Assembly (NCBI RefSeq): GCF_000237925.1
Contig: NC_031495.1
Location: 27,782,679 to 27,846,678, forward strand
DNA from: Schistosoma mansoni
Lineage: Eukaryota > Platyhelminthes > Trematoda > Strigeidida > Schistosomatidae
Length of the DNA: 64,000 nucleotides
Direction of reading: 5' to 3'
Positions 37,301 to 52,200 of the stretch are shown piece by piece. The notes below the pieces were generated by a model, which worked only from the letters and a program-made list of their open reading frames with translations, was not told where the DNA came from and searched no databases. Made by a program: the position numbers and the translations under genes. How positions within the stretch are numbered: the first letter of the stretch is position 1; each line of letters begins with the position of its first letter.

Positions 37301-40300
37301 CAATAGTATTGAGGTTATAGTGTTGAAAATTAGCTGCGATTACCCTTGCATTTACTGTTATGTTGATATTTCGGATTGTGTAGCAAATAGAGGGTAATAA
37401 CACATATTCAAAACAGAATTTCAGAGCTGTGACCGGAACAAGTATAATGTCGTAGGATAATTAAAAGCCTCAGTTAAAGAAGGAGTCATCTCTAGGTTTC
37501 CAGACAAACTGAAGTTTGGCATAAAAAAGGAGTCATCTGTCGTTCATCGTTCATGGTATTCAGAGTTATAGAAAGCTCCTAAATTTAATTATCGTGCCAT
37601 ATTGAAGGATGTAACAGATAAGGCACAACTTTGTCCCATAGTATCTTTGATTTCAAACATGTTATTATTAACTATAATTGACTGTCGTTATACAGAGACT
37701 CGTTATAAAATAATTCATGGTGTATGCGATCAATATTAACTTATAACCGAAAATGACTGTATTAAGAAGTGTTAGGTCCAAGGAGAATGGAACTAGTCGT
37801 GATAATTAACTACGAGCATCTTGAAAAAGATATTTCATTTGAGAAATATTAAGAACATCTTACAAAAATGAGTAAAACGAACATTTCTGTAGATATTAGG
37901 AGGGAAAGCACTAAACATATTGTCATTGCATACAGATAAACATACCACATTGGTTTACGAACTTCTGTAATTTGTGCAACAGTTTTAGCGGTTTTCATTT
38001 TTATTTCAGCGTTATGTATGGCTGATTTCAAAACCTGTTGAAGACAGTTTAGATAAAGGTACTTTATATCTGTTTAAATAATAATAAATAAATGGCTAAT
38101 GGGTCGATCTGGGTACGGCGATCATACAGAGTAGTGCTCCGTAAACAAATTACAATTGAATTTTTAGTCTGTTGTGCATACGGTCAGACGAACATCTGAT
38201 TTATAAAAATATATTGACATTAATAGCTATTTCACCGTATAATTAGAATGTATTTCTTTTTCTAGCTGCAGTCAAATCTGAAACAATTTAGATTCCATTT
38301 AGTCTAATTCTTATATTTACGCTAATACAAATGGATTGAGACGTTAAAGTATATTTGCCTAGAAATTCAAGGTAAAAATGAGGCCAAGCATAATAACTAA
38401 TGACTAAAATGTCAAGGAATAATAAATATGGAAAAGATGATGAAATCAAAGTAAATTTAACTAATTAAATGAAGCCATTGTTTGGAACCAATATCAAAAT
38501 TAGTTGTCTTGAACAGATTTATGTCAGGTTTTGAGCTACATTATATGCATGAAAGCTAATAACAATACCAAGCTGCTAAGAGCGGAGTGTTTTGAATCAA
38601 CGACCTAATGACGGTAAGCAAAGCACTTTAAAGACAAAGCCACAATGGCTAGTACCTTTACTATGATTGTGAGTAATACCACTTATTTAATAACAAAATG
38701 ATCGGAAACTTGGCACAAATATAAATCAATCTCAGTTGCTATATTTCAAAGGACCATAGGGAGAGAAAATTAATGGGTTGAAAAGCAAAAAATTAGAAGT
38801 AATAATATTGATAGTAACGGAAACTAAATACAGGGGATACAGTTCACAAGTCTATAGAGGAAGTCGGGAAATAAAAACAGAAAAGTACTAGTTTAAAGAT
38901 GTATAAGAAAATAAAAAATGAATACATCTGTGACATTAAGTTTGATTATAATGCATACCCCAATTACAGTTTAAAATAATCGATTACAAGACTATTATCA
39001 ACTGTTTATTGTTTACTAAATCTCCCTCTTTATTCATTGAAACCACTACTAAGACTATAAAACCAAAAAAATACTTCTCTCGACTAGAACTACACATGAT
39101 AATTAACTCAAAGCATGATGTCATTATACTCCTAGAATTAGTTCACAGCTTAAGTTGCATAGTTGTTGACGATAAGATTAAAGAAGGAAATATTGGTAAA
39201 ATTTTATTACTTTGCGCGAAACATTGATAGTTTTTTCTTCTTTTTTACTAGCAGCTCGTTTCTTATCATAATATCTGGAAAAAGGAAGAAATGCGGAAAG
39301 TATAGGAAATTGCAGTGATAACATTCACTAGCAAACGTATAAAAAATAGTAATATGTATATTAAGTGACTTTACGAACTGATACTGTGCATCTACTTGGC
39401 TACTTTTAGCTTTCTTCCATCATTCTCCTACGTTATTAACCAAATGCTCTGGTACGGCCGAGAGTAGGAAGAGTCCGCTCTCCCTCCCGAAATGCTCTCA
39501 CATGTCCACGCGTATATAGCCTCTACCAGGGAAGTCCTACTAACTGCCTTCTTGCGGCATTATAGCTGTTTACGAAATTGGAAGGACGAAAAGCGAATGT
39601 CCGGCGCTTTAACCGGGTTGGTGGACACGGAAAGTCCACCTAGGAGAACTGGAAAACCCTGATTCCAAACCAATGGTGTAAATGGGCTCCAGTATCCTGA
39701 CGGAACAAATGGCGTATGAATCAATCGTTGGTCACCGGCTACCATGGGACTGCATCTCCTCACGATGCTTCACTGCCTTGTGGATCAGACCTTTAGGTCA
39801 AACGCTCCGAGTGTGGGCCCCTAAGAAAACCACCTGCTTCAGTTTGGGTGCCTGAGCAGTATCACAGCCCTCTCACAAATCAAGTGAAATTTCTGAGGCA
39901 CATATATATCTGGTTCCCCCTTGTACCAATATTTATGTGTACTGTTAATATTAAAAAGTCACGACTGAGCATGCGAAACTGTCCCACTAAAGAACACTTT
40001 TGGGAAGTATATGGGATGAACACTGTGTTTCACTACTTGTCTGAGATTAGGAAAAAACTGCCTACTCATCAAAAAACTAGTTTACTTACTTTCGTGCATT
40101 GGTCAGAGCGTTGACGTCTATATCTACAACTACTTCTGTATATTCATCTTTATTGCCTGATCTCACTAAGGTTTCGTCGACATCGCTTGAACTTTCGAAA
40201 GGATCTCTGAAATAAATAAGGTGAAATTTTTTGAGTATGAAAAGTTAAGTACAAACAATTGAAAAGAATAAAACGCAATCATAAACTACTTTAAACGTAT

Positions 40301-43242
40301 GACAGCCTGACTTGTTTGTAATTTTAACTCGACGATATGACAGGCAAGTGGATCATCACGTTGTTTTGCGTCTTCAACGATTAATTCTAATTCTTTCCAA
40401 TCTATTTGATTTGATAATGCATGATTGATCATGATAATAATATTGTCAACCTGAAGATAGAAAAGAAATACAATTGCGCTCAAAATCGGCATTACAATTA
40501 TTTTATAAATCGAAGTGATATACAGCTAATTAGTTTTGCTTTGAATTTACTTGGTATTGTGTGTATTTTCATGTAAAATACAGAACCCACTTAAGTGGGC
40601 GAAAAACAATTCTTACTATATTATGTTGTGAGTACGATGTACAAACTTTGACATGAAGCTGTAGCCTGTAGGACTTAAACCAAACTAAAGGAGAAAAACA
40701 TGTTGATTACACTGGAATACTGGGACCACAAATCCTTCAAAGTCGAAAAATCCCAACTACTGTTCATCATCTCTGTGGTCCTATGGGTGATAAGATCAGA
40801 GGCTTCAGACTTGGTGTAGGAGTTTATTGAGGATGGTACAATGCTCAGAAGTTTTAAAACAGGTAGAAAAGTAATTACTATCTTCTTAATTATAACAGAT
40901 GATTGATTGCAGAATAAAAGCTTAAAATTAACGAGTTTTAAAAAGTCACCAAGCTGAATATGAATCTGGTATTTGTTGCTTCGCTTGCTAATCAAGCAAT
41001 AACCTTATTATCTAAAAGAGAGATGGATTTTAAAAGCAAAAGAATAAACTTACAAGCCGACGATTAGCTTCAAGTAGGTAAGCCTTTCGCATATCCAACT
41101 CCTGAATAAGAAAGAAGAACGGGATACGAGATAAAGGTCATTAAAGGAACAAGCTATAGTGCACAATTCAAACACTGACTCCACAAAGTAAGGTTGTCAT
41201 AACAAACTCAAAGCCACAGCTGGTAAAGAGGAGACTAGAATAACCTCTCATCATATATGTATGGTACAATCATGCCAAACAACCGTAGGAATAAAAGTTT
41301 CACAGTTACAGTAAACCACGTTAGTTTCAAAATTCATCGTAGTCAGAATTAGCATCACCAGAGTTTACAAAGAACAACTAGTATACAGGTGGGATCCTTT
41401 AACTAGAGAATAATATCACCAATACTTTTTAACGCCTTTTATCCATTGAACTATTAAGTATATGAAATAAAAAGATTAAACGAAGGATAACTTTAAGCAA
41501 CTAATGACAATCACCAAAGAATATCTATCTGGATTTCAGGGAAATGAGACAGCAACTAAAAGTGATGAGTTAGGTCAGAGGAACTTCCTAATTTATATAA
41601 GCCAAAAAAAAGGAAAATGGACAGAATCTCCTTTACATTTTCGCACTAACAGTTGCATGAGAATCCAGTCTGAAACAGTGAAAAACAAAACATTAATGCA
41701 TTTGTAAACATTAAAATTGTAACTGGATGAAGAAAACCTTTATGTTCTGCAATACATTGATGGTCAAGATTACTTGATAAATCCGTAAAATAATAATATC
41801 ATCCTTAACGTTCTTTATGTAAATGGTTTATCCATAATAGTATATTTCTGAAGGCGATTTACCGAATCATTATACGGAGGGGAATTACGGATTTTTTATG
41901 GAAAATCAATCTATCTTATAACAACTTGAGGAAATTTCAACTCAGTAAGGATATCAAACTATAGTAAAAGTAATAATAAACCTGCAGTTTATTAGTCGCA
42001 TCACTTAAATTTCCACTTACTTGTTCAGTTTTTAGTAACATCAAACGCCGTTCCTGATCTTTTTTAATATTTTCAACTTTTCTACTAGCCTTTTGTTCCT
42101 AAAAATAAAAAGACGAGCAGTTAAGAAACGGAAGTAATGCATTACAAGCAATAATGGATCAATTAATAAAGGAAAACATCAGAATATTTTTGTGGAGATA
42201 TATACTACATATTGAGGAAGTGTAAGAAAATGTTATCTAATATAACTTGTTCTTTGAACAATATTTCGAAATTACGTCCTATGTCCAACTATCAGGTCCA
42301 AAAAGAAAATGGAAAAAATTAATTGGTGACACTATAATGAACAAAGACTTGCGTGGGGTGTTAGATCACACAATGCCTTTGTAAAATACGGAAATTACAA
42401 AAATAAATACATTATTTTCTCATCTTTCTTAAGTTGTCCTTTGCATTTTCCATCATTCTTCTAATCCTATTGTTATTCCGATTGCTCTCTTGTTTTCCTA
42501 CCTCTTTTCTTCATTCTTCTGCTGGTAAGTATTCCACATTTAATTCCAGTTACCTACTACTTATATCTGTCCCTGTTAGTAGCGCACACCACAATTTTAG
42601 TACCACATACATATATTCGCCAGATATACCTTCCTGATAGGTCCCAACAAATTCGACACATTAGTTCAGGATACATTGCTGATTGCATCTACCTATACAT
42701 CATTATACGACTTTTACGAAATTGAGAAGACGAAAAGCGAATGTCCGGCGCTTTAACCGGGTTGGTGGATACGGAGGATCCACCTAGGGGAGTTGGAAAA
42801 CACTGATTCAGAATCAATAGTGCACATGGGCTCCAGTATCCTGAGGGAACAAAAGGCATAAGAACCAGTTGTTGGTCACCGGCCAACATGGGACTGCATC
42901 TCCTAACGTTGCTCCACTACCTTATGAATGAGACATCTAGGTCAGAGGCTCCGAGTGTGGCCCTTTAAGAAAACCACCTGCTTAAGGTTTGAGCGCCCGG
43001 GCAGTATTCCAGCTCTCACACAAAGCAAATGATTTGTGCCTCGTACCAATGTTTATTCAGGACAGAGTTGGATGGAGAATGCTGGTGAGCGGCCTATGCT
43101 CCTCGACGAGGGGTAACAGGCGTAAGTAAGTAAGTACCAATGTTTATGTGTTCAAATACATAACTCATGGTATAAAATATAAAACTTATTATTAATACTA
43201 CAGGCCTGGGTGAGAATCAAAGAAATAATGAAGACAAGATAA

Positions 43243-43299
<57 letters not shown>

Positions 43300-46200
43300 A
43301 TGAAGAACTCCGTGAAGCAAAATAAAAACTTACATTTCGTGAAATTTGTTCCAATGTTTTCTGACTTTCGATTTTTGAAAAGTATGCGTCCACCGCCTAT
43401 GCAAATTTTTAGTAATAAACAGAAAATAAAACTACCAGCTTTTAGTTTCTCATACATTTAAATATTGATATGAATGAATGGTACACATCATTTATATAAA
43501 CAAGAACTAAACTTATTAGCTTATATGTGAATTATATCAACGCAGAACCTGGTATACACGCGGATTGATTGAAGTCGCTTGTGTGTAGCTGAGAACCAAG
43601 CAGCGAGATATAATGAATTCATCGTATTTCTCAAACATTGTCATTCTCTCTTTGTTTAAATTTACAAGGCATTTAGACAATAAAACTTCATACACAAACA
43701 AACCTAACAGACATATTATACATCCTTGGTGATGACCAGATATTTTGTCATGCAACGAAATAAACACAAGACAATTCATTGAAGTGAAAAAGTCACATTA
43801 GGAATTCTCAGCTCACCTTATTGAAACTATCGAATGCTAAGTGAGGTTTATCTCGATATTGTTCGAACATGAATGGGTGAAATTCTTCATAGCTGAAATA
43901 AACAAAAGATCTCTGAACAAATAAAGAAAAGCTTTACTGATTGACGTTGTTATCATCAAATGAATACATGAGACCGAATCTAATTTGGTACCACTCAAAA
44001 ACCGAGTACAGATTCATGTAGTAGGATATTACAAAAGTGAAGGAACATGAGCCATAATGTGTCTGTTAAATGCTTGACTGACTTATTCTTGGTACTGAAC
44101 CCTAAATCCGACGACGTGTAGTGAGACAACAAAGAGTGGTGATGAGGATTTATTTGACCCCCGGAAATGAATCAAAAAGTTGTATAGATACACTACGTTT
44201 TATATGTTTTATTCAGTCAAATTAACAAACACATATGTATAATTTGACTGGGTAGTATTTGACATCAATTATTCATTAACTTACTATGTGAACACATATT
44301 TGTAATATCATGCTGATCGATTTCTACACGAACTTGATTTTACTTGTTTGATCTTGTCATAACAAAAATAGGTTTGACCAAGTGTTGGAATGGAAACCAA
44401 TTATCTCCCCCTCCTAAATAATAACGTAAACTCCTAACGGTGTTTGAATTCTCGTGGTTGACATCCTCTTGTAACTGCGCTCATCGATAGGATTCGATCC
44501 GTACTAAGAAGGACCCGACATACATGACATTAATCACCACCCAATTATCAATCAATTGGAAATATATCTCAGTCCTACAGGGAGTCAGTCTCGGCCTAGA
44601 TAGCTCAGTGGTAACGTCTCTGACTGTGAAGCTGGGTGACACGGGATCGAATCCGTTAGGGAGCATCAGTTCCCTCAAGATTACAAGTACATCTTGCTGA
44701 CGAGTGCCAAGTAGCACGAAACCTAGGTCCAGGGTTTCCTGTCGACCACCTCCAACCACCATCTTATCTCAACATAGTGCATGCAACGTCGAGTCACCTA
44801 GACTGGTGGCCACATTGCAGCTTCGATCTCCGCTAAGAAGGACCTGGCATACATGTCATTGATCACCACCCAGTGATCGACCAACTGTAGATTGTCATAT
44901 CTGAAAGCTTACATCAATTAGGAAACGCTCTAGGCCCAACCATTGGACTACCTTGATGATACGGTCTGTTGGGAACAACCACATCCAGGCATCAGAAACA
45001 ATAACCAGACCTCGAAAATATCATAAAAGAATATCTCCACCCCTAATATCTTCAGTTGATTCGGAGAAGTCGGATTGATCTTCAGGAAAGGAATGTGAGA
45101 TAGCAGCGTCAAAACAGAAAAATCAAGCCCGCGTGGAAATCGATCAGAATGATATTACAAATATGTGTTCACATAGTAAGTTAATGAATAATTGATGTCA
45201 AATACTACCCAGTCAAATTATACATATGTGTTTGTTAATTTGACTGAATAAAACATATAAAACGTAGTGTATCTATACATCTTTTTGATTCATTTCCGGG
45301 GGTCAAATAAATCCTTATCACCACTCTTTGTTGTCTCACTACACGTCGTCGGATTTAGGGTTCAGTACCAAGCATGTCAGTTAAATACTCAGTAGACAAC
45401 AATCATTTCCATAATAGTTTAGACATAATAATTCCATTATTGATGCCTTATCTTACATTTGTTAATTAAATTACTTCCGTAGGGCTAGTTACATAGGCTG
45501 TACTTAAAAATTCTTATCCTTGCACGCCCATGTGTCTACATACTAGTGTAGGCAAGATATCTGTTTGTCAAATAAGGAGTATAACACTCAGTGGTCCATT
45601 CTGTACTACTCTATGGGCGTCGAAAAGGCTGTGAAAGTAAATATGCACAGGATATACGTTTTTGATCACAGTTGTCTTTAAAGTATTTGTCAGAACGACT
45701 GAATGAGAAATACTCTAGGTAAGCATAAGGTAATTAGGAAAGATAGCAAATTGGTCAATGAGGCTGCGAGTCAGAATTAGCTATGGTGACTAGGATATAT
45801 GTTACGCAAGCTCAGCCACCGCCCATCTCAATGTGCAAAAATAGCTGGAGTAGCAGTAGGTCCGAAGGTGTACTTCACATATAAACAGTCAAAACTGTTT
45901 TCAGTATTATTCACAATCAAAAATCATATGAGATTAGAGCTCTTTGAAAAAAGCCCCTAAATGCCCTGGTACGGCCGATAGTAGGGAGAGTCCGCTCTCC
46001 CTCCCGAAATGCTCTCACATGTCCACGCGTATATAGCCTCTACCAGGGAAGTCCTACTAACTGCCTTCTTGCGGCATTATAGCTGTTTACGAAATTGGAA
46101 GGACGAAAAGCGAATGTCCGGCGCTTTAACCGGGTTGGTGGACACGGAAAGTCCACCTAGGAGAACTGGAAAACCCTGATTCCAAACCAATGGTGTAAAT

Positions 46201-49200
46201 GGGCTCCAGTATCCTGACGGAACAAATGGCGTATGAATCAATCGTTGGTCACCGGCTACCATGGGACTGCATCTCCTCACGATGCTTCACTGCCTTGTGG
46301 ATCAGACCTTTAGGTCAAACGCTCCGAGTGTGGGCCCCTAAGAAAACCACCTGCTTCAGTTTGGGTGCCTGAGCAGTATCACAGCACTCACACAAATCAA
46401 ATGAGATTTGTGCGGCGCATATGTATCTGGTGCTTTCTTGTACCAATATTTATGTGTTTAAATAAATAATAAATAAACGCAACGAATGACTAAAAGACTC
46501 CTTTAAAACAACTTACTTTCGCAAACCTTCGTCCGATGATTGATAGGATTTCCCAAATATATAACCATGTGGAGTCGCTTGACGGTCACATAAGAATGGT
46601 TCTAGTAAAATATCTCTCAAAACCACAGCGAAGTGTTCGACGTACAACTCTATCAAGTCTGTTTTTTCAGATTGTAGCTGGAAATCTTCTTTATGATTTC
46701 TCATCTGTTTGATTTTATTTTGGGCTACACGCATGCAGTGTTCTATGATGACGTTGCCATAAGCTAAATCCATTGGTAAATAAATTGTCATTTACTTACG
46801 TAGTTCCGAAGATAACGTTTTGTTTATGGAAGGGCTGTCACATGTTTGTGGATTGGATGTCCAAGGTCCCTTAGACGATTGGAATAATGGAATGAGGAAA
46901 TTCTCAATATCCTTTAAAGATTTTTGGTCCTTTAGGTCGCGAAAACATTCCAAGATCTGGCGGCAGGAAGTTGTAGGATACTTTTCGTGGGCTGCAAATC
47001 GAATATTCTGATTTTTATCAGTTCGAGGACGCAGTAAGTGAAGGATCGTAAATGATTCATCAGTAAGAAGCATATTTCCCTAAAAAGGTAAAAATTACTT
47101 CATGAGAATAGTTGGGAGATAAACTTTAAGGAAAATGGCCGGGTGAATGGTGAAAACTTACAAAACAGAAGTTCTTAAGATATTCAGCATAAGACACACT
47201 TCGCCTTATCCCACGGACATCCGTCTCCCGCGGTAAAGTCCCAACAGGTACGGAGCTAACACAAAAAAAGTTCGTGTGTGACCGACCTCAAGCAGTTGTC
47301 CCTTGAGTGCTGTGGTCACACTCTCAAGTCACCAAGATCCCCTTAGTCCAATATCCTTTTCAGGTGCCTTTAGAAGAACCCATCCACAATGTGGGCAATA
47401 GGGCAGTGATAACCGCCTTCGTACCTCTGACAGCACTCAAGATCAATGTATTCATAATCAATCTCCCTCCTACCTCGACTTTCAACACTAAACTTCCTCT
47501 TTTGGCTTCCTCTTCGAGTGTCACCACGGCCGATTCTAGTGCGCAAAACACTGTCCCAGGTCTACTGAAACCTCGCTCAAAACTACACATTGGAGCCTTA
47601 AACGTACTCACCCTATGTCAAATTGGCCAGCAGGCCTCCTTGGCTAAAACCCTAGAATCTCGTAGCATTGATGTATGTTGTGTCTCCGAAACATGAGTAC
47701 AGGATCTTAGTGCGGTCACTCATTTGACCTCACCTCACCAAAACGGCGAGCCGACAACATACACACTCCGTATAACTAGCGACCCGATGGCTAGTTCTCA
47801 TGGACTTGCAGGTGTAGGCATAGCACTTAGTACAAGGGCAGAACAAGCACTATTAGAATGGATCCCCGTTAACAGTCGCCTGTGTGCTGTCTGGCTAAAT
47901 GGCTCCGTAAGAACTCGGAAAGATGGGGACACAAGTCGTTGCCTTTTCGTCGTTTCTGCCTACGCTCCCACTGACTGCAGCCATGATGAAGTGAAAGATG
48001 ACTTTAGCAGAAAGCTCTCTGAACTACTTCATAAAGCTAAACTCTCAAGCATAGTACTCGTCGCAGGTGACTTTAACGCCCAAGTATGTAGCTTAAACCA
48101 AACAGAAAGACATTTAGGTGGGTATTTTAGTATCCCGGCTCAACGAACAAATAATGGTGATCGTCTGTTGCAACTATGCTCAGACAATCGTTTATTTTTA
48201 GCAAACACTAATTTTAAGCATAAGGAGAGACATCTTCTAACACGGCGTCCAACCGCACCAAAACAACGATGGATTCAAATAGACCACATTGCCATCAGTC
48301 ATCGTTGGAGAGGCTCGATAGAAGACTGTTGCTCGTTCTGGAATACATGTTTAGACTCTGACCATGCTTTAATACGAGCACGCATTTGTTTATGCCTCAC
48401 TGGATGCAGAAAAACTGTACGAAGAAGACCCATTCGAACTGAACTGAGTGACGAGAAAGCCAAAAGTAGATTCCAGGAACAACTGAGTTCACATCTAGGC
48501 AGTTCTGTAAACGAGGCTGACCCAGATGTTGTTTGGTAAGATATACGAGCAACTGTGGAAATAGCAGTAACATCGATTAGTAATTTAAACCAAAGTGTTA
48601 TAAAAAACCAATGGATTTCTTTTAAGTCTATTACACTAATTGATTCTTGTAAACTCATCCCATCAGGCTCTGAACACGATGAAGAGCGAAAGCAAATCAG
48701 ATCTAGGTTAACCAAAAGTTTACGGGACGATCATGAGCAGTGGTGGGTAACGAAAGCAAAAGAGGTGGAAAAGGTAGCGACTGTAGGCAACACCAAACAA
48801 CCCTTCAGACTAATAAAAGAAACTGGAATTAAGAAGTCAAGTGTTAGCGAGACTATCTCGGAAAAGACGACACACTTATTCTCTCTCAGTTCAGACGTTT
48901 AGAACGATGGGCGGAACACTTTAGAAAACAGTTTAACTGCCCTTCAGCTACTCTACAGTTACCCGCCATTCCCAGACGGTCTGAATAGAACATTGAAGTA
49001 GGTCCCCCGACTTTAGCTGAAGTTCAACAAGCTATGGCTAATCTGAAACGAGGAAGAGCAGCTGGTCCAGATGGATTGGCTCCAAAGGTCTTTAAGTATG
49101 GTGGTCCAGTTTTAGCGATTAGGTTGACTAGTATTTTATCTAAAATCTAGGAACTGGAAGTAACCCTATCTGATTAATTGCAATCACTGATCGTCCCAAT

Positions 49201-52200
49201 ATATAAGAAAGGATCCAAATCATCTTGCGATAACCATAGAGGGATAAGTTAAGCTAACATAGCATCTAAAATACTAGCCTCAAAAAGTATCGGACACCTA
49301 ACAAAAACTCGTGAACTCTAAACATGAGAAAATCAGGCTGGTTTTAGATCTGGTCGTGACTGTATCGACCACATATTCACTATTCGGCAGATCTTAGAAC
49401 ACAGGCATGCTTATCGGCGTCCGACAATGATAGTTTTTCTTGACTTAAAATCAGCATTTGACTGTGTAGACCGAAAGGTTCTGTGGCAGTATCTGTCATT
49501 GAAAGGGGTACCTCAGAAGTACATAAAGCTTCTGAAGGCTCTTTACTCGAACACCATCAGTCAGGACAGAGTTTATGGAAAACTGTCATCTGACTTTACA
49601 ACCTCGAGTGGTGTCCGACAAGGTTGCCCACTATCTCCATTTTTGTTTAACTTCATCATGGACCTACTGCTAAAAATAATGTTCTCGTCGTCTGAATTTT
49701 CAGGAATTGATCTCCTACCAGGAGGTCCACTTATCGACTTAGAATACACAGATGACATAGTCCTGTTTGGTGAAGACGCTGATAAAATGCAGCCTTTTGG
49801 TAGCACTGAGTAACAATCCAAAGATGTTTGGGATACGTTTCTCCTCCTCTAAATGTAAATTGTCGCTTCAGGACTGGCCTGAGTCGACACCTGAACTGAG
49901 GATAGAGAGTGAAGTAGTCGAACGTGTCGACAACTTCACTTACCTTAGATGTCTGATCAGCCATAATGGGTTGGTGTCTGACGAAATCTATGCACAGATT
50001 CAAATGAGTATTTGGCCTTTGCCAAATTACGTCACCTGTGGCGAAGACGAGATATCCAAATATCAATTAAGGGACGAGTATACTGCGCAGCAGTTCGCTC
50101 TGTTCTACTTTACGGCTGCAAAACGTAGCGATTAAGGGTAGAAGATACTTGTAAATTACTAGTATTTGACCACAGATGTCTTAGAAATATTCCCGGCATC
50201 TGCTGGGATCACCGGGTAAGTAATAGTGAGGCTAGACGTAGGGAATCAGGAAATGATGGTAAATCAGCTGATGAGGTTGTAAATCTTCATCGACTGAGAT
50301 GGTTGGGCCACGTTTTACGTATCCCTGAACACCGATTACCATGACGTGCAATGCTGACTAGTATTGGGTATGGTTGGAAGAAAGTTAGGGGCGGCCACAC
50401 CAAAACGTGGCATCAGTGCTTGAAGTCACAAACTTCTGTTCTGAGCCATGTTGGTAGATGCAGACTACCTGGTTGGGGTCCGCGTGACTATCGTAGCCAA
50501 ATGTTGGAGACTCTGTGTGGCATGGCTCAGAATCGATCACAATGACGTAGGTGTATATACTATGAATTTGGTGTTCATTTTGTTGTGCTAATGAGGTATG
50601 GCAACCTGGACCGATGCATATATGTGCCTGATCCTACGTTGTAACTGACTGACTGACTCAGCATGAGAGCAGAATGACATGGGCAAATACGTATGTGCAA
50701 TGAAATCCCGTGTGTTTCGGTAGATAGACTAGATATCAATGTTATAGAGTAGAGTTTTATGGTTTTATGAAACGAACCTTCAACTGCTGAAATGAAGAAA
50801 CAATTCAATGATACTATATGGCTGCTCATGAGGTCGTATTATTCGGGCAGTCCTTCGAATGCTTTAAATTCAAATATCAGGTCACCAGCTACAAGACTGA
50901 GTTTTTGGGTAGTAAAGTGGCATGCTTATATGCAAAAGATTGAGAACAAACAGTATCAGAGCGAATGATCGTTTTCGATAAGTTCTGTACCAGGTTTTGG
51001 AATCGAAAATCTAAAATTATTATTGTGCTACAATAGATAGTGTTAAGGTTGTATTAATTACAGTTATAAGTCGTGAATGGCAAACTTCGCGTTGATTGAG
51101 CCTTAAATGCCACAAAATATTAACGCGAAATAGGAATGATACGTTAAGCGATTGGAGGAAGTTAGTTCGTATGCCACTAACTCTCGAATCAATTAGGGAT
51201 TATTGTTAAGTTTAATTTTTGGGCACTATTAATTACAGGTCCAGTCGAATGCAACATAGAATTTGGCACGTGCACGCCGATTCAAGTTATCATAACCCTA
51301 TTGGCATGGTGAGATTAGTTGTTTGAACACACAAATATTGGTACAAGGGGGCACCAAATGCATATGCGCTACACAATAAGAACGAGACAAGTTGCAGTTA
51401 TCATTGATTTGTGTGGGGACTGTGATACTGCTCGGGTGCCAAAACCGAAACAGGTGGTTTTCTTAAAGGGCCACACCTTAAGGGTCTGATCCACAAGGCG
51501 GTGAAGCAACGTTCGGAGATGCAGTCCCATGTTGGTCGGTGACCAACAACTGGTTCTTACGCCTTTTGTTCCGTCAGGATACTGGAGCCCATGTGCACTA
51601 TTGATTTTGAATCAGTGTTTTCCAACTCCCCTAGGTGGATCCTCCGTATCCACCAACCCGGTTAAAGCGCCGGACATTCGCTTTACGTCCTTCCAATTTC
51701 GTAAACAGTAATGCCGCAAGAAGACAGTGAGTGGGACTTCACTGGCAGTGGTTGTATACACGTGGTGATGTGAGAGCATTCTGAGAGGGAGAGTGGACTC
51801 AACCCACCCTCGGTAGTACCAGGGCACTTGGTGTGAGATGGAATTCAAGAGTATTAGACGTGGTAACAGTATTGGTGGTAATAGAATACAGTAAACAAGA
51901 TCTAGCGGTAGGGCCTTTGAGAGCACGAAGCTAACACATCACAAACTTATTACAGAAAGGTCAGGTGTCACGAGCCACAAGCTTATCCTTTAGGGGCTTC
52001 AGACACGTCTCCAGATAGCTACAAACACCACCAATCCAGTTTCCTTTTTAGGTCCGCCGAGAGGAAATATCCCCTCATGGTGTGAGGAACCAGGAAGTGA
52101 CAACAGCTCTCAAGTTCGACAGGGTTCGATATCCGCTTGTTTAAGATAAGATCTCTTCGTCACTTCTGAGTAATGGTTTCAAATTAATGGCTATGTCGAC

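Larger units (their letters stand above)
44075..45388. repeat. Foldback element with ~250-bp inverted arms (NEMF intron 6)
   Basis: The left arm (about 44088-44341) and the reverse complement of 45125-45375 match almost perfectly, including the runs GGTACTGAACCCTAAATCCG and CACTACGTTTTATATG. The ~780 bp between the arms holds the Sm-alpha-like unit and a tandem pair of ~70-bp segments (44487-44560 and 44822-44895). There is no transposase. Either a foldback transposon or two inverted repeats of another family. Confidence 0.85.

Noticed and set aside
39560-39763. 67-codon frame found identically at 46077-46280
   Set aside because: Both lie inside copies of the same interspersed repeat. The identity reflects the repeat, not selection on a protein.
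43152-43457. Hydrophobic minus-strand frame resembling a membrane protein
   Set aside because: The apparent membrane segment is the translated AT/GA microsatellite, and the frame runs across NEMF exon 8.
44595-44665. Possible tRNA gene (A and B boxes present)
   Set aside because: Acceptor and anticodon stems do not pair properly, and the sequence continues into a hammerhead and SINE body. Read as a tRNA-derived SINE head.
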